From contig NZ_FNSM01000001.1 in the NCBI RefSeq assembly GCF_900105415.1, forward strand, positions 7,076,001-7,140,000: a DNA stretch of 64,000 nucleotides. The letters are read 5' to 3'. Both the position numbers and the translations under genes were made by a program. The stretch comes from Streptomyces sp. TLI_105 (lineage in GTDB: Bacteria > Actinomycetota > Actinomycetes > Streptomycetales > Streptomycetaceae). Of this stretch, positions 27,015 to 36,032 are shown piece by piece. The notes beneath the pieces were generated by a model. The model saw only the letters and a list, made by a program, of their open reading frames with translations, had not been told where the DNA came from and searched no databases. The stretch's first letter is position 1. The number at the start of each line of letters is the position of its first letter.

Positions 27015-29156
27015 GTGGACACGGACGGCGGGCAGGATCCGGCGGGCACGCCCCCGCCCGGGGCGGCCGAGCCCTGGAGCGCGGAGACCGCGTGGGGCGA
27101 CGCCGTCCTGGACGCGGTGTTCACCCAGTCCGACATCGGGGTCCACGTACTCGACACGGACCTGCGCGTCGTCCGGGTGAACGCCGTCGCCGCCGGACTC
27201 CAGGGCGTCCCCGCCGACCGCCTGCTCGGCATGCCCGCCGTCGAGGCGTACGCCTCGTTCGCCGGCGTGCACGCCGACGAGGCCGTCCTGCGCGAGGTCC
27301 TCGAGACGGGCCGCTCCACGACCGAGCGGCTCGTCACCGGTCACCCGCCCGGCGCCGAACACACCGAACGCGTCTACTCGGCCTCCGTCCACCGCCTCCA
27401 GGACGACGCGGGCCGGGTGCTCGGCGTGGTCGTGACCAACACCGACGTCACCGATCGCGAACAGGCCCACGCCCGTCTGCGGCTCCTGCACGAGGCGCAC
27501 GAGCGGATCGGCACCGGTCTCGACGTGGAGCGCACCGCACGGGAGCTCGTCGACGTGACCGTGCCGGCGTTCGCCGACTCCGTCGTGGTCGCCCTCACCG
27601 ACGCCGTCCTCCGGGGGCAGGACCCGGCCCTCCAGTCCCGGGACACGGTCCCGCTGCTGCGCTGCACCGCCACCGGCGGCACGGGGACCGGACCGGAGTG
27701 TCCGCCGGCCGGTGCCGTGCTGCTGCCGGGGATCTTCGGGGACGGGGAGCCGACGCCCGCGCCTCCGCTCCCGCCGGCGGCGACGAGCGACGAGCGGGCG
27801 ACGCGTCTCGTGGTGCCGCTGACCGTACGCGGGCAGATCTTCGGCGCGGTCGCCTTCCAGCGCCTCGTCGGCGCGGAGCCGTACGGCCCCGAGGACCGCG
27901 CCCTCGCCGACGCCCTCGCGTCCCGTACCGCGAACTGTCTGGAGAACGCGCTCCGGTACACCCGCGAGCACATCGTCATGACCGCCCTGCAGAGCTGGCC
28001 GCCGCCCAAGGAGGAGGCCACCCAGAGCGCCGTCGACGTGGCCGGTCGCCACCGGCCCGGCGGCAGCGGCGCCGGCTCCTGGTGCGACGTGATCCCCCTG
28101 CCGAGTGCGCGCGTGGCCCTCGTCGTGGGGCAGGTGGAGTCCCCGGGGCCCGGGGCCGTCGCCACCATGAGCCGTCTGCGCACCGCCGTCCACAGCCTGA
28201 CCACGCTCGACCTCGACCCGCACGAACTGCTCGCCCGCCTCCACGCGACCACCCTCCGGCTCGCCGCGGAGGGCCTCGCCGCGGAGGGCCCGGGGGTGGA
28301 AGGCCTGGCGGCGAAGGGCCTCGCCGTGGAAGGCCTGGCCGCGGAGGGCGAGGTGACGGCCGCCGGCACGCCCCCCGACGCGCCGTCCCCCGACGCCCAC
28401 CCCACCGCCGGCTGCACGATCGCCGTCCACGACCCCGTCGACGGGCGGCTCGACATCGCGCGCGCCGGCGCCTCCCTGCTCGTCGTCGTCCACCCCGACG
28501 GGACGGCGGACACCCGGCCGCTCGACGACGGGCCCCTGCTGGGCGCCGAAGGCCCGCCGTTCGCCTGCGCGACGCTCCACCTGCCCGAGGGCAGCACCCT
28601 CTGTCTGGCGTCCGACGGCGAGGACCCCCGGACGGAGGACCTCATGGCCGCCCTCGCCCACCCGGAACGCGACCCGGAGGCGATGGCCGACGACGTGGAA
28701 CGGCTCCTCGCCCCCGACCGGGTCCTGCTCGTCGCCCGCACCCGCCACCTGCCGCCGGACGAACTCGCCGAATGGGAGATCCCCTACGACCTGTCCGCCG
28801 TGGGGACGGCGCGGGCCCACGTCGAGGACCGGCTCCGGCGGTGGAACCACCCCGCCGACCCGTTCGCGGTGACGCTCGTCGCCAGCGAACTCGTCACCAA
28901 CGCCCTCCGCCACGGCGCCGCCCCGGTCGTCCTCCGCCTCATCGCCGACGGCCCGTCCCTGACCTGCGAGGTGAGCGACGCCGGCCAGGCCGCGCCCCAC
29001 CTCCGCCACGCCAAAGCCGTCGACGAGGGCGGCCGCGGCCTCCTGATCTGCGCCTCCCTCGCGGACAACTGGGGCGTGCGGTACACCGACGGCGGCAAGA
29101 CCGTCTGGGCCGAACTGAACGGGGACGGCGTCCAAGGGGGGTCTGACAATCCCTAG
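27015..29156 (+). CDS. PAS-GAF-degenerate PP2C-HATPase fusion (pseudophosphatase/anti-sigma kinase)
   Basis: 713 residues. PAS (about 25-140), GAF (about 150-310), a SpoIIE-like domain (about 335-570) and an RsbW-like HATPase_c domain (about 590-710). The ATPase looks intact: N-box ELVTNALRHGAAP, VSDAG, and DEGGRGLLI. The phosphatase does not: the usual GGDWYDV is GAGSWCDV, GDVMGHG is GQVESPGPG, and the late DG and DD motifs are changed (SDGEDPR, PDRVLLV), so the metal-binding Asp residues are mostly gone. An EGLA repeat block (about 415-445) expands the loop. GTG 27015 is preferred (GGGAG upstream); TTG 26994 is possible. Confidence 0.9.
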   Translation: MDTDGGQDPAGTPPPGAAEPWSAETAWGDAVLDAVFTQSDIGVHVLDTDLRVVRVNAVAAGLQGVPADRLLGMPAVEAYASFAGVHADEAVLREVLETGRSTTERLVTGHPPGAEHTERVYSASVHRLQDDAGRVLGVVVTNTDVTDREQAHARLRLLHEAHERIGTGLDVERTARELVDVTVPAFADSVVVALTDAVLRGQDPALQSRDTVPLLRCTATGGTGTGPECPPAGAVLLPGIFGDGEPTPAPPLPPAATSDERATRLVVPLTVRGQIFGAVAFQRLVGAEPYGPEDRALADALASRTANCLENALRYTREHIVMTALQSWPPPKEEATQSAVDVAGRHRPGGSGAGSWCDVIPLPSARVALVVGQVESPGPGAVATMSRLRTAVHSLTTLDLDPHELLARLHATTLRLAAEGLAAEGPGVEGLAAKGLAVEGLAAEGEVTAAGTPPDAPSPDAHPTAGCTIAVHDPVDGRLDIARAGASLLVVVHPDGTADTRPLDDGPLLGAEGPPFACATLHLPEGSTLCLASDGEDPRTEDLMAALAHPERDPEAMADDVERLLAPDRVLLVARTRHLPPDELAEWEIPYDLSAVGTARAHVEDRLRRWNHPADPFAVTLVASELVTNALRHGAAPVVLRLIADGPSLTCEVSDAGQAAPHLRHAKAVDEGGRGLLICASLADNWGVRYTDGGKTVWAELNGDGVQGGSDNP

Positions 29157-29560
29157 GAGGCGACCCGTCGGGCCGCGGCACCGGCTCCGGGACGCGCCTG
29201 GTCACGGAGCTCGCCGGCCTCTCGCCGGCGGCCCCGACACCGGCGGCCTCGCCACGCCGCTCACCCCGTTCACCTCGGGCGACGAGCACGTCGTCGACCG
29301 CCCGGTTCGGCGGTGTGGGCCAATGGCTCCGTCCGGTCACCCCTTCCGCCTGGGCGCTGGGCCAATGGCCCACCCCTTCGTCTGTCGGTTGAGCCGCTGT
29401 ACCCCCTCCGGTCTATCCTTGTAGCCATCACACATCTTCGGCGCCGCAGCGCCGTCCGGCGACGAGGCCGGACCGGTCCGCGGTGCTTTCGTCGTGTCCG
29501 AGCCCCCACCACCCCAGGGGAAGCTCGCGCGCGGTGAGGGACAGATCAAGGGGGGCGGAA
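29157..29560. promoter_or_regulatory. Upstream region of the FUSC gene with two matching palindromes
   Basis: About 400 bp without a supported gene. It carries GGGCCAATGGCTC at 29317-29329 and the perfect palindrome GGGCCAATGGCCC at 29359-29371. Their starts are 42 bp apart, four helical turns, so a protein bound at both would lie on one face of the DNA. A regulator that binds such pairs is plausible; its identity is not evident. Confidence 0.5.
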
Positions 29561-31078
29561 TTGGCCGCCGTGCAGAAGTACTTCATGGCCCCGGATCCGG
29601 GGTTCGTCCGGCTCCGGATCTCACTCCGTGCCGTCCTCGGCGTCGCGCTCGCGGTCGCCCTGGCCGAGCTGTCCGGTCTGTCCCTCATCGCGTCCATCAC
29701 CGCCGGGCTCGCCGCGCTGCTCGCCCTCTTCACGGTCGCCGACCCCTCGGTGCGCCGCCAGGCCGTCACCACCGCCCTGCTGCCGACGGTCGGATTCCCC
29801 GTGCTGGCCCTCGCGACCCTCCTGCACGGCGTCCCGCTCCTGCGCGACGCGGTCTGGCTGCTCGTGATCTTCGCCGGCGTCTACGCGCGCCGCTGGGGAC
29901 CGCGCGGACACGCGCTCGGCATCTTCGCCTTCATGCAGTTCTTCGTGACCCAGTTCCTACACGCCCTGCCCGCCCAGCTCCCCGAGCTGTACGCGGCCAC
30001 CGGCATCGCCCTGGGCGCGGCCGTGACCGTGCGCTTCGTGCTGTGGCCCATCGAGCGTCGGGTCCCGCCGTCGGCCGTGCCCGCCGCCCTGCCCGGCACG
30101 GGGCTCGCCCGGGCCACCACCCGTCAGGCCGTCCAGGTCTCCGTCGCCTCGGGGGCGGCCCTCGTCATCGGGCAGTTCCTCTCGGAGGAGCGCTGGTACT
30201 GGGCCGTCGGCACCGTCTGGTGGATCTTCGTCAACACGGCCTCGCGGGGCGAGACGCTCGTACGGGGCTTCCGCCGCGTCCTCGGCACCGTCACCGGCAT
30301 CGCCGCCGGATTCCTCGTCGCCGTCCCGCTGGGGGGCGCGCCCGTCGTCACCGCCCTGCTGGTCGCCCTCTGCGTGTTCGGGATCTTCTACGCCGCCCCC
30401 GTCTCGTACAGCTGGATGATCCTGGCGGTCACCGTCATGGCCAGTCTGCTCTACGGACTGCTGGGGGTGCTGGACGGTGCGCTGCTCCTCCTGCGCGTGA
30501 CCGAGACCTGCGTCGGGGCCGCGTGCGCCGGCCTCGCCGTGACGCTGGTCCTTCCCGTCCGGACGCATGCGACGAACGACGCGTGGATCCAGCGAGCGCT
30601 CCTCTGCGTCCGGGCCGCCACCTCGGCGTCCGTTCGCCGTCTGGCCGGCGAGGAGGCCGCCGACCCGACGCCGCACGCCGCGGAGCTGGAGGCGCTTCTC
30701 GGGCGCGTGCGGCTCTCGCTGGCTCCGCTGGTGCATCCGTTGACCCCGTTCAGGGGAAGGAAGCAGCGAGCACGCCGAGTCCTCGCGCTTCTCGACGAAG
30801 CGGCCGGGGAGGTGCGGGGGCTGGTCGCCGTCGCCGCCGACCCGGACGCCAGTCACGACGCTCGCCTGGCTGCCGCCTGCTGGCGGGTCGAAGCCGCCGT
30901 GGAAGCCCTCACTTCTCGCGGACGGGCCGCGGTGGAGCCGGTCGGTCATCTCCGGATCGAGGGCCATGCCCACGCGGGTGCGCCGGCTCTCGCCCACGCG
31001 AGCGGGCTCGCTCGCGTGCTCACGGAGCTGGACGCTCCGCTGAGGACCCCGCCCGGTGCGTGGATGCTCCGCTCCTGA
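29561..31078 (+). CDS. FUSC-family inner-membrane transporter
   Basis: 505 residues. Two blocks of about five hydrophobic helices each (about 20-160, starting VRLRISLRAVLGVALAVALA; about 190-330, with WYWAVGTVWWIFVNTASRGE) are followed by a cytosolic C-terminal region. WWIFVNTASRGETLVRGFRR is the conserved FUSC signature. Family members efflux aromatic acids or related compounds, but substrates are mostly unknown. The TTG at 29561 has AAGGGGGGCGG directly upstream; GTG 29570 and ATG 29585 are alternatives. Confidence 0.85.
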   Translation: MAAVQKYFMAPDPGFVRLRISLRAVLGVALAVALAELSGLSLIASITAGLAALLALFTVADPSVRRQAVTTALLPTVGFPVLALATLLHGVPLLRDAVWLLVIFAGVYARRWGPRGHALGIFAFMQFFVTQFLHALPAQLPELYAATGIALGAAVTVRFVLWPIERRVPPSAVPAALPGTGLARATTRQAVQVSVASGAALVIGQFLSEERWYWAVGTVWWIFVNTASRGETLVRGFRRVLGTVTGIAAGFLVAVPLGGAPVVTALLVALCVFGIFYAAPVSYSWMILAVTVMASLLYGLLGVLDGALLLLRVTETCVGAACAGLAVTLVLPVRTHATNDAWIQRALLCVRAATSASVRRLAGEEAADPTPHAAELEALLGRVRLSLAPLVHPLTPFRGRKQRARRVLALLDEAAGEVRGLVAVAADPDASHDARLAAACWRVEAAVEALTSRGRAAVEPVGHLRIEGHAHAGAPALAHASGLARVLTELDAPLRTPPGAWMLRS

Positions 31079-31130
31079 AGCTCCGAGTTCCCCCGCCGCC
31101 TCCGCGCCGTGAGGACCAGACTCCCCCCTT

Positions 31131-31142
31131 TGGTCTAGACCG
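31131..31142. promoter_or_regulatory. DasR-type (dre-like) operator upstream of the lactonase
   Basis: TGGTCTAGACCG matches 11 of 12 bases of the DasR core TGGTCTAGACCA. It lies 70 bp before the lactonase start. DasR is the GntR repressor of N-acetylglucosamine use in Streptomyces and is released by phosphorylated amino sugars. Confidence 0.6.
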
Positions 31143-31211
31143 CCTGCTACCGTCGGCCCGACGAGACGACGGCCGGTCGACCGCGACCGGCCCGGGGGCA
31201 GGGGAGGCGCC

Positions 31212-32267
31212 GTGGGCGGCACAGGGACGGTCCGAGGCCGGAGCGGGGTACGGGCGTACATCGGCTCCTTCACCACGGCGGGCGGCCGCGGCGTCCTCGC
31301 CGCCGACGTGGACGAGGAGACCGGCGCGCTGACCGTCACCGGCGGCAGCGACGCCGTCGCCGACCCCTCCTTCCTCGCCCTCGCCGGGCCCGTGCTCCAC
31401 GCCGTGTCCGAGACCGGGGCGGGCGCCGTCGCAGCCTTCGACGTCACCGGCCCCGTGCCCCGGCCGCTCGGCGCCCCCGTCCCCGTCGACGGCGCGGGCC
31501 CCACCCATCTGGCGCTCGCCGCCGGACACCTCCTCACCGCCAACTACACCTCCGGCAGCGTCACCGCCCTGCCCCTGGCAGAGGACGGCACCGCCCGCCC
31601 CGCCACGGCGGTCCTGCGGCACGAGGGCAGCGGTCCCGTCGCCGACCGCCAGAGCCGCCCGCACGCCCACCAGGTGCTCCCCGACCCCAGCGGTCGCTGG
31701 GTCGTCAGCGTGGACCTCGGCACCGACTCCGTACGGATCTGCGCGCTCGACCCCGCGACCGGGGAGCTCACCCTCCACGGCGAGACCGCGCTGCGCCCGG
31801 GCACCGGGCCGCGCCACCTCGCCTTCCATCCGGCCGGCGCGCACGCGTACGTCCTGAACGAGCTGGAGCCCACCCTCACCGTCTGCCGCTGGGACGCCGT
31901 GGAGGGCGTCCTCGAACCGCTCCGGGAGACCCCCGTCGTCCCCGAGGGCGCCACCGGCCCCTGCTTCCCTTCCGAGGTGGTCGTCGCCCCCGACGGCCGC
32001 TTCCTCTGGGCCGCCGTGCGCGGCGCCGACACCCTCGCCGTGCTCGCCCTCGGGACGGACGGCGCCGAGGCCGGTCTCGTCGCCACCGTGCCCTGCGGCG
32101 GCACCTGGCCCCGTGACCTGACCCTCGACCCCTCCGGCCGGCGCCTGTACGCGGCGAACGAGCGCTCCGGGGACGTCACCTGGTTCACCCTCGACCCGGA
32201 GACCGGGCTCCCGTCGCGCGCCGGCGCGATCGCGGCCCCCGCCGCCTCCTGCGTCGTCCTCGGCTGA
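31212..32267 (+). CDS. Lactonase-family (YbhE/Pgl-type) seven-bladed beta-propeller enzyme
   Basis: 351 residues of the lactonase family that includes bacterial 6-phosphogluconolactonase and carboxymuconate cycloisomerase. Family markers: RAYIGSFTTAGGRGV, PDPSGRWVVSVDLGTDSVRI, GTGPRHLAFHPAGAHAYVLN and GTWPRDLTLDPSGRRLYAAN. There is no signal peptide, so it is cytosolic. The GTG at 31212 has GGGGAGG 5 bp upstream. The DasR-like site upstream suggests repression until amino sugars are available (inference). A strong bidirectional hairpin follows it. Confidence 0.88.
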   Translation: MGGTGTVRGRSGVRAYIGSFTTAGGRGVLAADVDEETGALTVTGGSDAVADPSFLALAGPVLHAVSETGAGAVAAFDVTGPVPRPLGAPVPVDGAGPTHLALAAGHLLTANYTSGSVTALPLAEDGTARPATAVLRHEGSGPVADRQSRPHAHQVLPDPSGRWVVSVDLGTDSVRICALDPATGELTLHGETALRPGTGPRHLAFHPAGAHAYVLNELEPTLTVCRWDAVEGVLEPLRETPVVPEGATGPCFPSEVVVAPDGRFLWAAVRGADTLAVLALGTDGAEAGLVATVPCGGTWPRDLTLDPSGRRLYAANERSGDVTWFTLDPETGLPSRAGAIAAPAASCVVLG

Positions 32268-32292
32268 GCCCCCGGCCCCGCCGGACACGACG

Positions 32293-32328
32293 AAGGGCCC
32301 GCACCGGACTAATCCGGAGCGGGCCCTT
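32293..32328. terminator. Bidirectional intrinsic terminator
   Basis: Nested hairpin: 10-bp arms AAGGGCCCGC/GCGGGCCCTT and inside them CCGGA/TCCGG around a CTAA loop, interrupted only by an A-A mismatch. It lies between the convergent lactonase and CbiX-like genes and can serve both. Confidence 0.92.
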
Positions 32329-32384
32329 CCGTGCGACGCGAGGCCGGGCGCCTCAGCGGGCGGGCCTCAGAGCGAGGGCGGGCC

Positions 32385-33308
32385 TCAGAGCGACGGGGCG
32401 CCCTGCGGCTGCTGCGGCGCGATGCCCAGCGCGGCCGTGTACTGCGAGAGCACCAGCTTGCCGATGGCCGGGTAGGCGCCCAGCGGTTCGGCGGCGGCGC
32501 ACCCGGCCTCCTTCGACGCCTCGTCGAGGAGGCCGTCGGCCAGCTCGGGGCCGATCAGGTACGGGGCGAGGGCCAGCTGCTCCGCGCCGGCGGCGCGCAG
32601 CTGCTCGGCCACGGAGGTGATGGAACCCTCCTGGTCGAGGGCGGCGGCCATCACCGGGACGGCGAGGCGTGCGGCGAGCAGCATGCCGGTGATCCCGGCG
32701 GCCTGCACGGCCTCCTCGCCACCGACCGTGGCCAGGATGATGCCGTCGGCGGCCGTCGCGACCGTGAACAGCCGGGCGCGGTCGGCGCGGGCCAGACCGG
32801 CCTCGGAGAGGCGCACGTGCAGCGCCTCGGCGAGCAGCGGGTGCGGGCCGAGGACGTCGGTCAGCTCGGCGGTGTTGCCGCCGTCCATCAGGGCCTGGCG
32901 CACCTGGCGCATCTGGGCGCTGTCCGGACCCGCCAGCAGCGGGACGACGACCGCGGCGGGGCCCGTCGGGGCGGTGGCCTCACGGCCGGCGGCCAGGGCC
33001 AGCTCGTACCGCTCGGTGCGCAGCGTGGCGGCCGCCGTGAGGACGGACGCGAGCGAGGGGAACTCGGTGTCGTCGCCCTCCAGGAAGCCGATCGCGGCCT
33101 CCAGGCCGGGCAGCTCGGAGCGGGCGATGCTCACGACCTCCTCGGCCAGCGAGCGTATGGCGTCGGACGGCACGCCGGGAACGGCGAGAACCAGTGCGGG
33201 AGCGCCCTCGGGCGCCGCCGCGGGTTCAGGGCGACGGTGCCGCCCGGACTGGCGGGGTCGAGGCATTCGTACAGGCAGGCCGGAAGCAGGCCCAGTGGGG
33301 GAGCTCAT
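32385..33308 (-). CDS. CbiX/SirB-like sirohydrochlorin chelatase family protein
   Basis: 307 residues. After a Pro/Arg-rich start of about 35 residues come two CbiX-like halves: LVLAVPGVPSDAIRSLAEEV... VVVPLLAG, and a second with LAPYLIGPELADG. Actinobacterial members are annotated as sirohydrochlorin chelatases. Odd: the first His usually found in the canonical HGS motif near the N-terminus is not seen (LAVPGVP instead), so metal insertion is not assured. There is no ribosome site before ATG 33308. A TAGCAT hexamer 8 bp upstream on the coding strand suggests a leaderless transcript. Confidence 0.75.
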   Translation of the reverse strand: MSSPTGPASGLPVRMPRPRQSGRHRRPEPAAAPEGAPALVLAVPGVPSDAIRSLAEEVVSIARSELPGLEAAIGFLEGDDTEFPSLASVLTAAATLRTERYELALAAGREATAPTGPAAVVVPLLAGPDSAQMRQVRQALMDGGNTAELTDVLGPHPLLAEALHVRLSEAGLARADRARLFTVATAADGIILATVGGEEAVQAAGITGMLLAARLAVPVMAAALDQEGSITSVAEQLRAAGAEQLALAPYLIGPELADGLLDEASKEAGCAAAEPLGAYPAIGKLVLSQYTAALGIAPQQPQGAPSL

Positions 33309-33522
33309 GGCGCCGCATGCTACTGGTTTCACCCGTCGCGCCGTCGGCTGAGGTGCGGTCACGCGCCTTCCGTCCCCCTATGTCCGCTCTGGGGTCGGAC
33401 TTCCCTTCCGCCACGCTTTCGCGCCCGCCCCGGCTCCGGTTCCGCTTCCTTCCCCCCCGTCGACCCTTCCGCGCCTTCTCCCGCTCCCGCGCACCGCGTT
33501 CCAACTGGGCGGACGGCCTCGC

Positions 33523-34554
33523 CTACGCCGCTCCGGCACCGAACAGGCGGAGCAGCGACGGGTCTTCCGGCAGGCGCAGGGCGCCGGTGGCGAGCGCGGA
33601 GGCGAGGGCGACCGCCCCGGCGAGCGGGTCTCCCGCCGCCTCCACCGTCCGGGCCCCCGGCAGCAGCTCCCCGAGTGCGGACCGGAGCGGTGCGAGCAGG
33701 GGCTCGCCCATCCTGAAGAGCCCGCCGGTGAGGGCCACCAGGGCGCCCGGCTCCGCCGGGCACGCGGCCTCGGCGGCCTCGGCGATGTGGGCGCCGGCCC
33801 GCGCGAGGATGCCGGCCGCCACGGGATCCGTCGCGGCGCAGCGCCCCACCTCGGGGGCGAAGGAGGCGAGCACCGCGGGCCGGTCCGTACGCGGGTAGAG
33901 CAGGCCCGGCAGTCCGGCCGCCGGCCCGAAGAGCTTCTCGGCCCGGGTCAGGAGCGGCGTCGAACCCCCGCGCCGCCCGTCGTGCGCGCGCATCGCCGCC
34001 TCCAGGCCGGCCCGGCCGATCCAGGCGCCGCTGCCGCAGTCGCCGAGGAGGTGCCCCCAGCCGTCCGCCCGCCGCCAGGCCGTCAGGTCCGTGCCGAGCG
34101 CGATCAGGCCCGTGCCGCCCGCGACGACGGCGCCCGGCCGCTGCCCGAGCGCTCCGGCGTAGGCGGTGACCGCGTCGGCCGCGAGCGCGAGACGGCGCAC
34201 GCCCCAGGCCTCCTCGAAGGCGCGCGGCAGTTCGGCCCGCAGCTCGTCGCCGAGGGTCGCCATTCCGGCGGCGCCCACGGCCGCGGCGGCGACCGGCCGC
34301 GCGCCGGCCCGCTCCCGCAGGGCGGCGACGGCGGGCAGGACCTGCTCCAGGAAGTGGCCGGCGGAGATCCCGCCCGGTCCCGTCCGCACCGGTTCGCGGG
34401 AGGAGACGGTCTCCAGGACGGCGCCGTTCGCCGCCTCGGCCAGCGCGACGCGGAGCCCCGAACCACCGGAGTCGACGCCGACGACCAGGGCCCCGGCGGC
34501 CTCGTGCGCGGAGGGGACGGGAAGTACGGAGTCCACGGGATCCACGGAGACCAC
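33523..34554 (-). CDS. BadF/BcrA-type ATPase, N-acetylglucosamine kinase family
   Basis: 343 residues of the actin-like ATPase (ASKHA) fold: phosphate 1 VVGVDSGGSGLRVAL, phosphate 2 GAVVAGGTGLIALG, the LGDCGSGAWIGR motif, and adenosine motif GALVALTGGLFRMG. These are hallmarks of the BadF/NagK-like family to which eukaryotic GlcNAc kinase belongs. Probable job: phosphorylation of GlcNAc or muropeptide sugars. It is divergent from ung. The DasR-type site 3.4 kb away makes an amino-sugar link attractive but unproven. Start GTG 34554 has GAGG at 10 bp. Confidence 0.85.
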   Translation of the reverse strand: MVSVDPVDSVLPVPSAHEAAGALVVGVDSGGSGLRVALAEAANGAVLETVSSREPVRTGPGGISAGHFLEQVLPAVAALRERAGARPVAAAAVGAAGMATLGDELRAELPRAFEEAWGVRRLALAADAVTAYAGALGQRPGAVVAGGTGLIALGTDLTAWRRADGWGHLLGDCGSGAWIGRAGLEAAMRAHDGRRGGSTPLLTRAEKLFGPAAGLPGLLYPRTDRPAVLASFAPEVGRCAATDPVAAGILARAGAHIAEAAEAACPAEPGALVALTGGLFRMGEPLLAPLRSALGELLPGARTVEAAGDPLAGAVALASALATGALRLPEDPSLLRLFGAGAA

Positions 34555-34593
34555 GGTGCACCATCCTCGGAGGCGTGAGCGGGAGCGGGCGGA

Positions 34594-34608
34594 GGTCCGG
34601 GCCGGACC
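34594..34608. promoter_or_regulatory. 15-bp perfect palindrome in the kinase/ung intergenic region
   Basis: GGTCCGGGCCGGACC, perfectly symmetric about one base, in the 88-bp space between two divergent starts. A second inverted pair (GTCACT...AGTGAC, about 34613-34635) lies next to it. Both are placed to act as operators. Confidence 0.4.
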
Positions 34609-34642
34609 GGGCTGTCACTGTAGGCCGGTAGAGTGACGGACC

Positions 34643-35320
34643 GTGACAGCGCGACCCTTGAACGAACTGGTGGAGCCCGGCTGGGCGGAGGCCCTGAGCC
34701 CCGTCGCGGGACGTGTCGCCGCGATGGGCGACTTCCTGCGGGCGGAGATCGCCGCGGGCCGGACGTACCTGCCCTCCGGGCAGAACGTGCTGCGGGCCTT
34801 CCAGCAGCCCTTCGACGAGGTGCGGGTCCTGATCGTGGGTCAGGATCCCTATCCCACACCGGGAATGGCGATGGGGCTCAGCTTCTCGGTCGCGCCCGAG
34901 GTCCGTTCGCTCCCCGGGAGCCTGGAGAACATCTTCCGGGAGCTGCACACCGACCTCGGTCTGCCCCGGCCGTCGAACGGCGACCTGACGCCGTGGACCC
35001 GGCAGGGCGTCCTGCTGCTCAACAGGGCGCTGACCACGGCCCCGCGCAAGCCTGCCGCCCACCGGGGCAAGGGCTGGGAAGAGGTGACCGAGCAGGCCAT
35101 CCGCGCGCTGGCCGCCCGGGGCAAGCCCCTGGTGTCGATCCTGTGGGGCCGCGACGCCCGCAACGCCCGCCCGCTCCTCGGCGACCTGCCGGCGATCGAG
35201 TCCGCGCACCCGTCCCCGATGTCGGCGGACCGGGGCTTCTTCGGCTCCCGTCCGTTCAGCCGGGCGAACGAGATGCTCATCGGCATGGGCGCCGAGCCGG
35301 TGGACTGGCGCCTGCCCTGA
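34643..35320 (+). CDS. ung: Uracil-DNA glycosylase, family 1
   Basis: 225 residues, the usual length. Removes uracil from DNA in base-excision repair. Catalytic [17 protein letters not shown] holds the water-activating Asp, LLLNRALTT the uracil-binding Asn, and [18 protein letters not shown] the catalytic His. Two changes from the E. coli type are visible: GQDPYH is GQDPYP and the minor-groove Leu of HPSPLS is Met. Neither is at a catalytic acid/base position, so activity is expected. GTG 34643 is the start; it lies 88 bp from the divergent kinase gene. Confidence 0.95.
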   Translation: MTARPLNELVEPGWAEALSPVAGRVAAMGDFLRAEIAAGRTYLPSGQNVLRAFQQPFDEVRVLIVGQDPYPTPGMAMGLSFSVAPEVRSLPGSLENIFRELHTDLGLPRPSNGDLTPWTRQGVLLLNRALTTAPRKPAAHRGKGWEEVTEQAIRALAARGKPLVSILWGRDARNARPLLGDLPAIESAHPSPMSADRGFFGSRPFSRANEMLIGMGAEPVDWRLP

Positions 35321-35362
35321 GCCCGGCGGGGCGCCGGCGGACCGGCGCCCCGAGCGGGCGGG

Positions 35363-35905
35363 TCAGACCCGCTTGAAGTAGAACTTCTGGTTGGGCTGGT
35401 AGGTGCAGTCCCACAGTCGCGCCGGGGCGCCGTTGTCGGTCCGCCAGTCGGCGATCTCCAGGCACTTGCTGGAGGCGTAGTTGAAGTCGGGGTAGATCAT
35501 GCCCGAGTTGCCGTACCAGGTCTGGTTGGCGCCGTAGTGGCAGCTCCACTGGTCGGCCACGGCGCCGTTGTAGGTGCCCCAGTCGCGGAGCTCCAGGCAC
35601 TTGCCGCTGTTCAGGTTGATGTACCAGTACGGGCCGGTCGAGGATCCGGGGGCGTAGTACCGCGCCCACTTCTGGTTGTCGCCGCCGGTGCAGTCCCACT
35701 GGCGGACGGCCGCGCCGTCGTTCCTGCTCCAGTCGGCGACCTCCAGGCACTTGCCGGAGGTGTGCAGGGGCTGGAGCTGGAAGACACCGTCCAGGACGAG
35801 GTCCTGGGCCTGGGCGGGCGCGGCCGTGAGGCCGAAGATCATGCCGATGGTGGCCGCGAGCACGAGCAGGCCGCGGCGGGCGTGGGAGAGCGGGCTGAGC
35901 TTCAT
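35363..35905 (-). CDS. Secreted ricin-type beta-trefoil lectin domain protein
   Basis: 180 residues. A Sec signal peptide (about 1-34, basic start, hydrophobic core, cleavage after AQA) precedes one beta-trefoil with three repeats, each with GKCLE or SKCLE and a Gln-x-Trp-like end (QWDCTGG, QWSCHYG, LWDCTYQ). Such CBM13 domains bind galactose or xylan. No catalytic domain is attached, so it may act as a stand-alone secreted carbohydrate binder. ATG 35905 with AGAGGA close upstream. Confidence 0.9.
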   Translation of the reverse strand: MKLSPLSHARRGLLVLAATIGMIFGLTAAPAQAQDLVLDGVFQLQPLHTSGKCLEVADWSRNDGAAVRQWDCTGGDNQKWARYYAPGSSTGPYWYINLNSGKCLELRDWGTYNGAVADQWSCHYGANQTWYGNSGMIYPDFNYASSKCLEIADWRTDNGAPARLWDCTYQPNQKFYFKRV

Positions 35906-36032
35906 GGTCCTCTGCAATCAGGAAGGCCCCGGCCGACGGCCGGGAGAGCGGGCCCATGATCGCATGTCCGTGCGAACGAACTTCCCTGCCCGCGCGGGCA
36001 CTTGGGGCAATCCGGCGGAACCCGAGGTTCCG

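Noticed and set aside
29313..29537. Short plus-strand ORF in the FUSC upstream region
   Set aside because: Arg/Pro-rich translation without motif or ribosome site, overlapping the palindromes and likely promoter.
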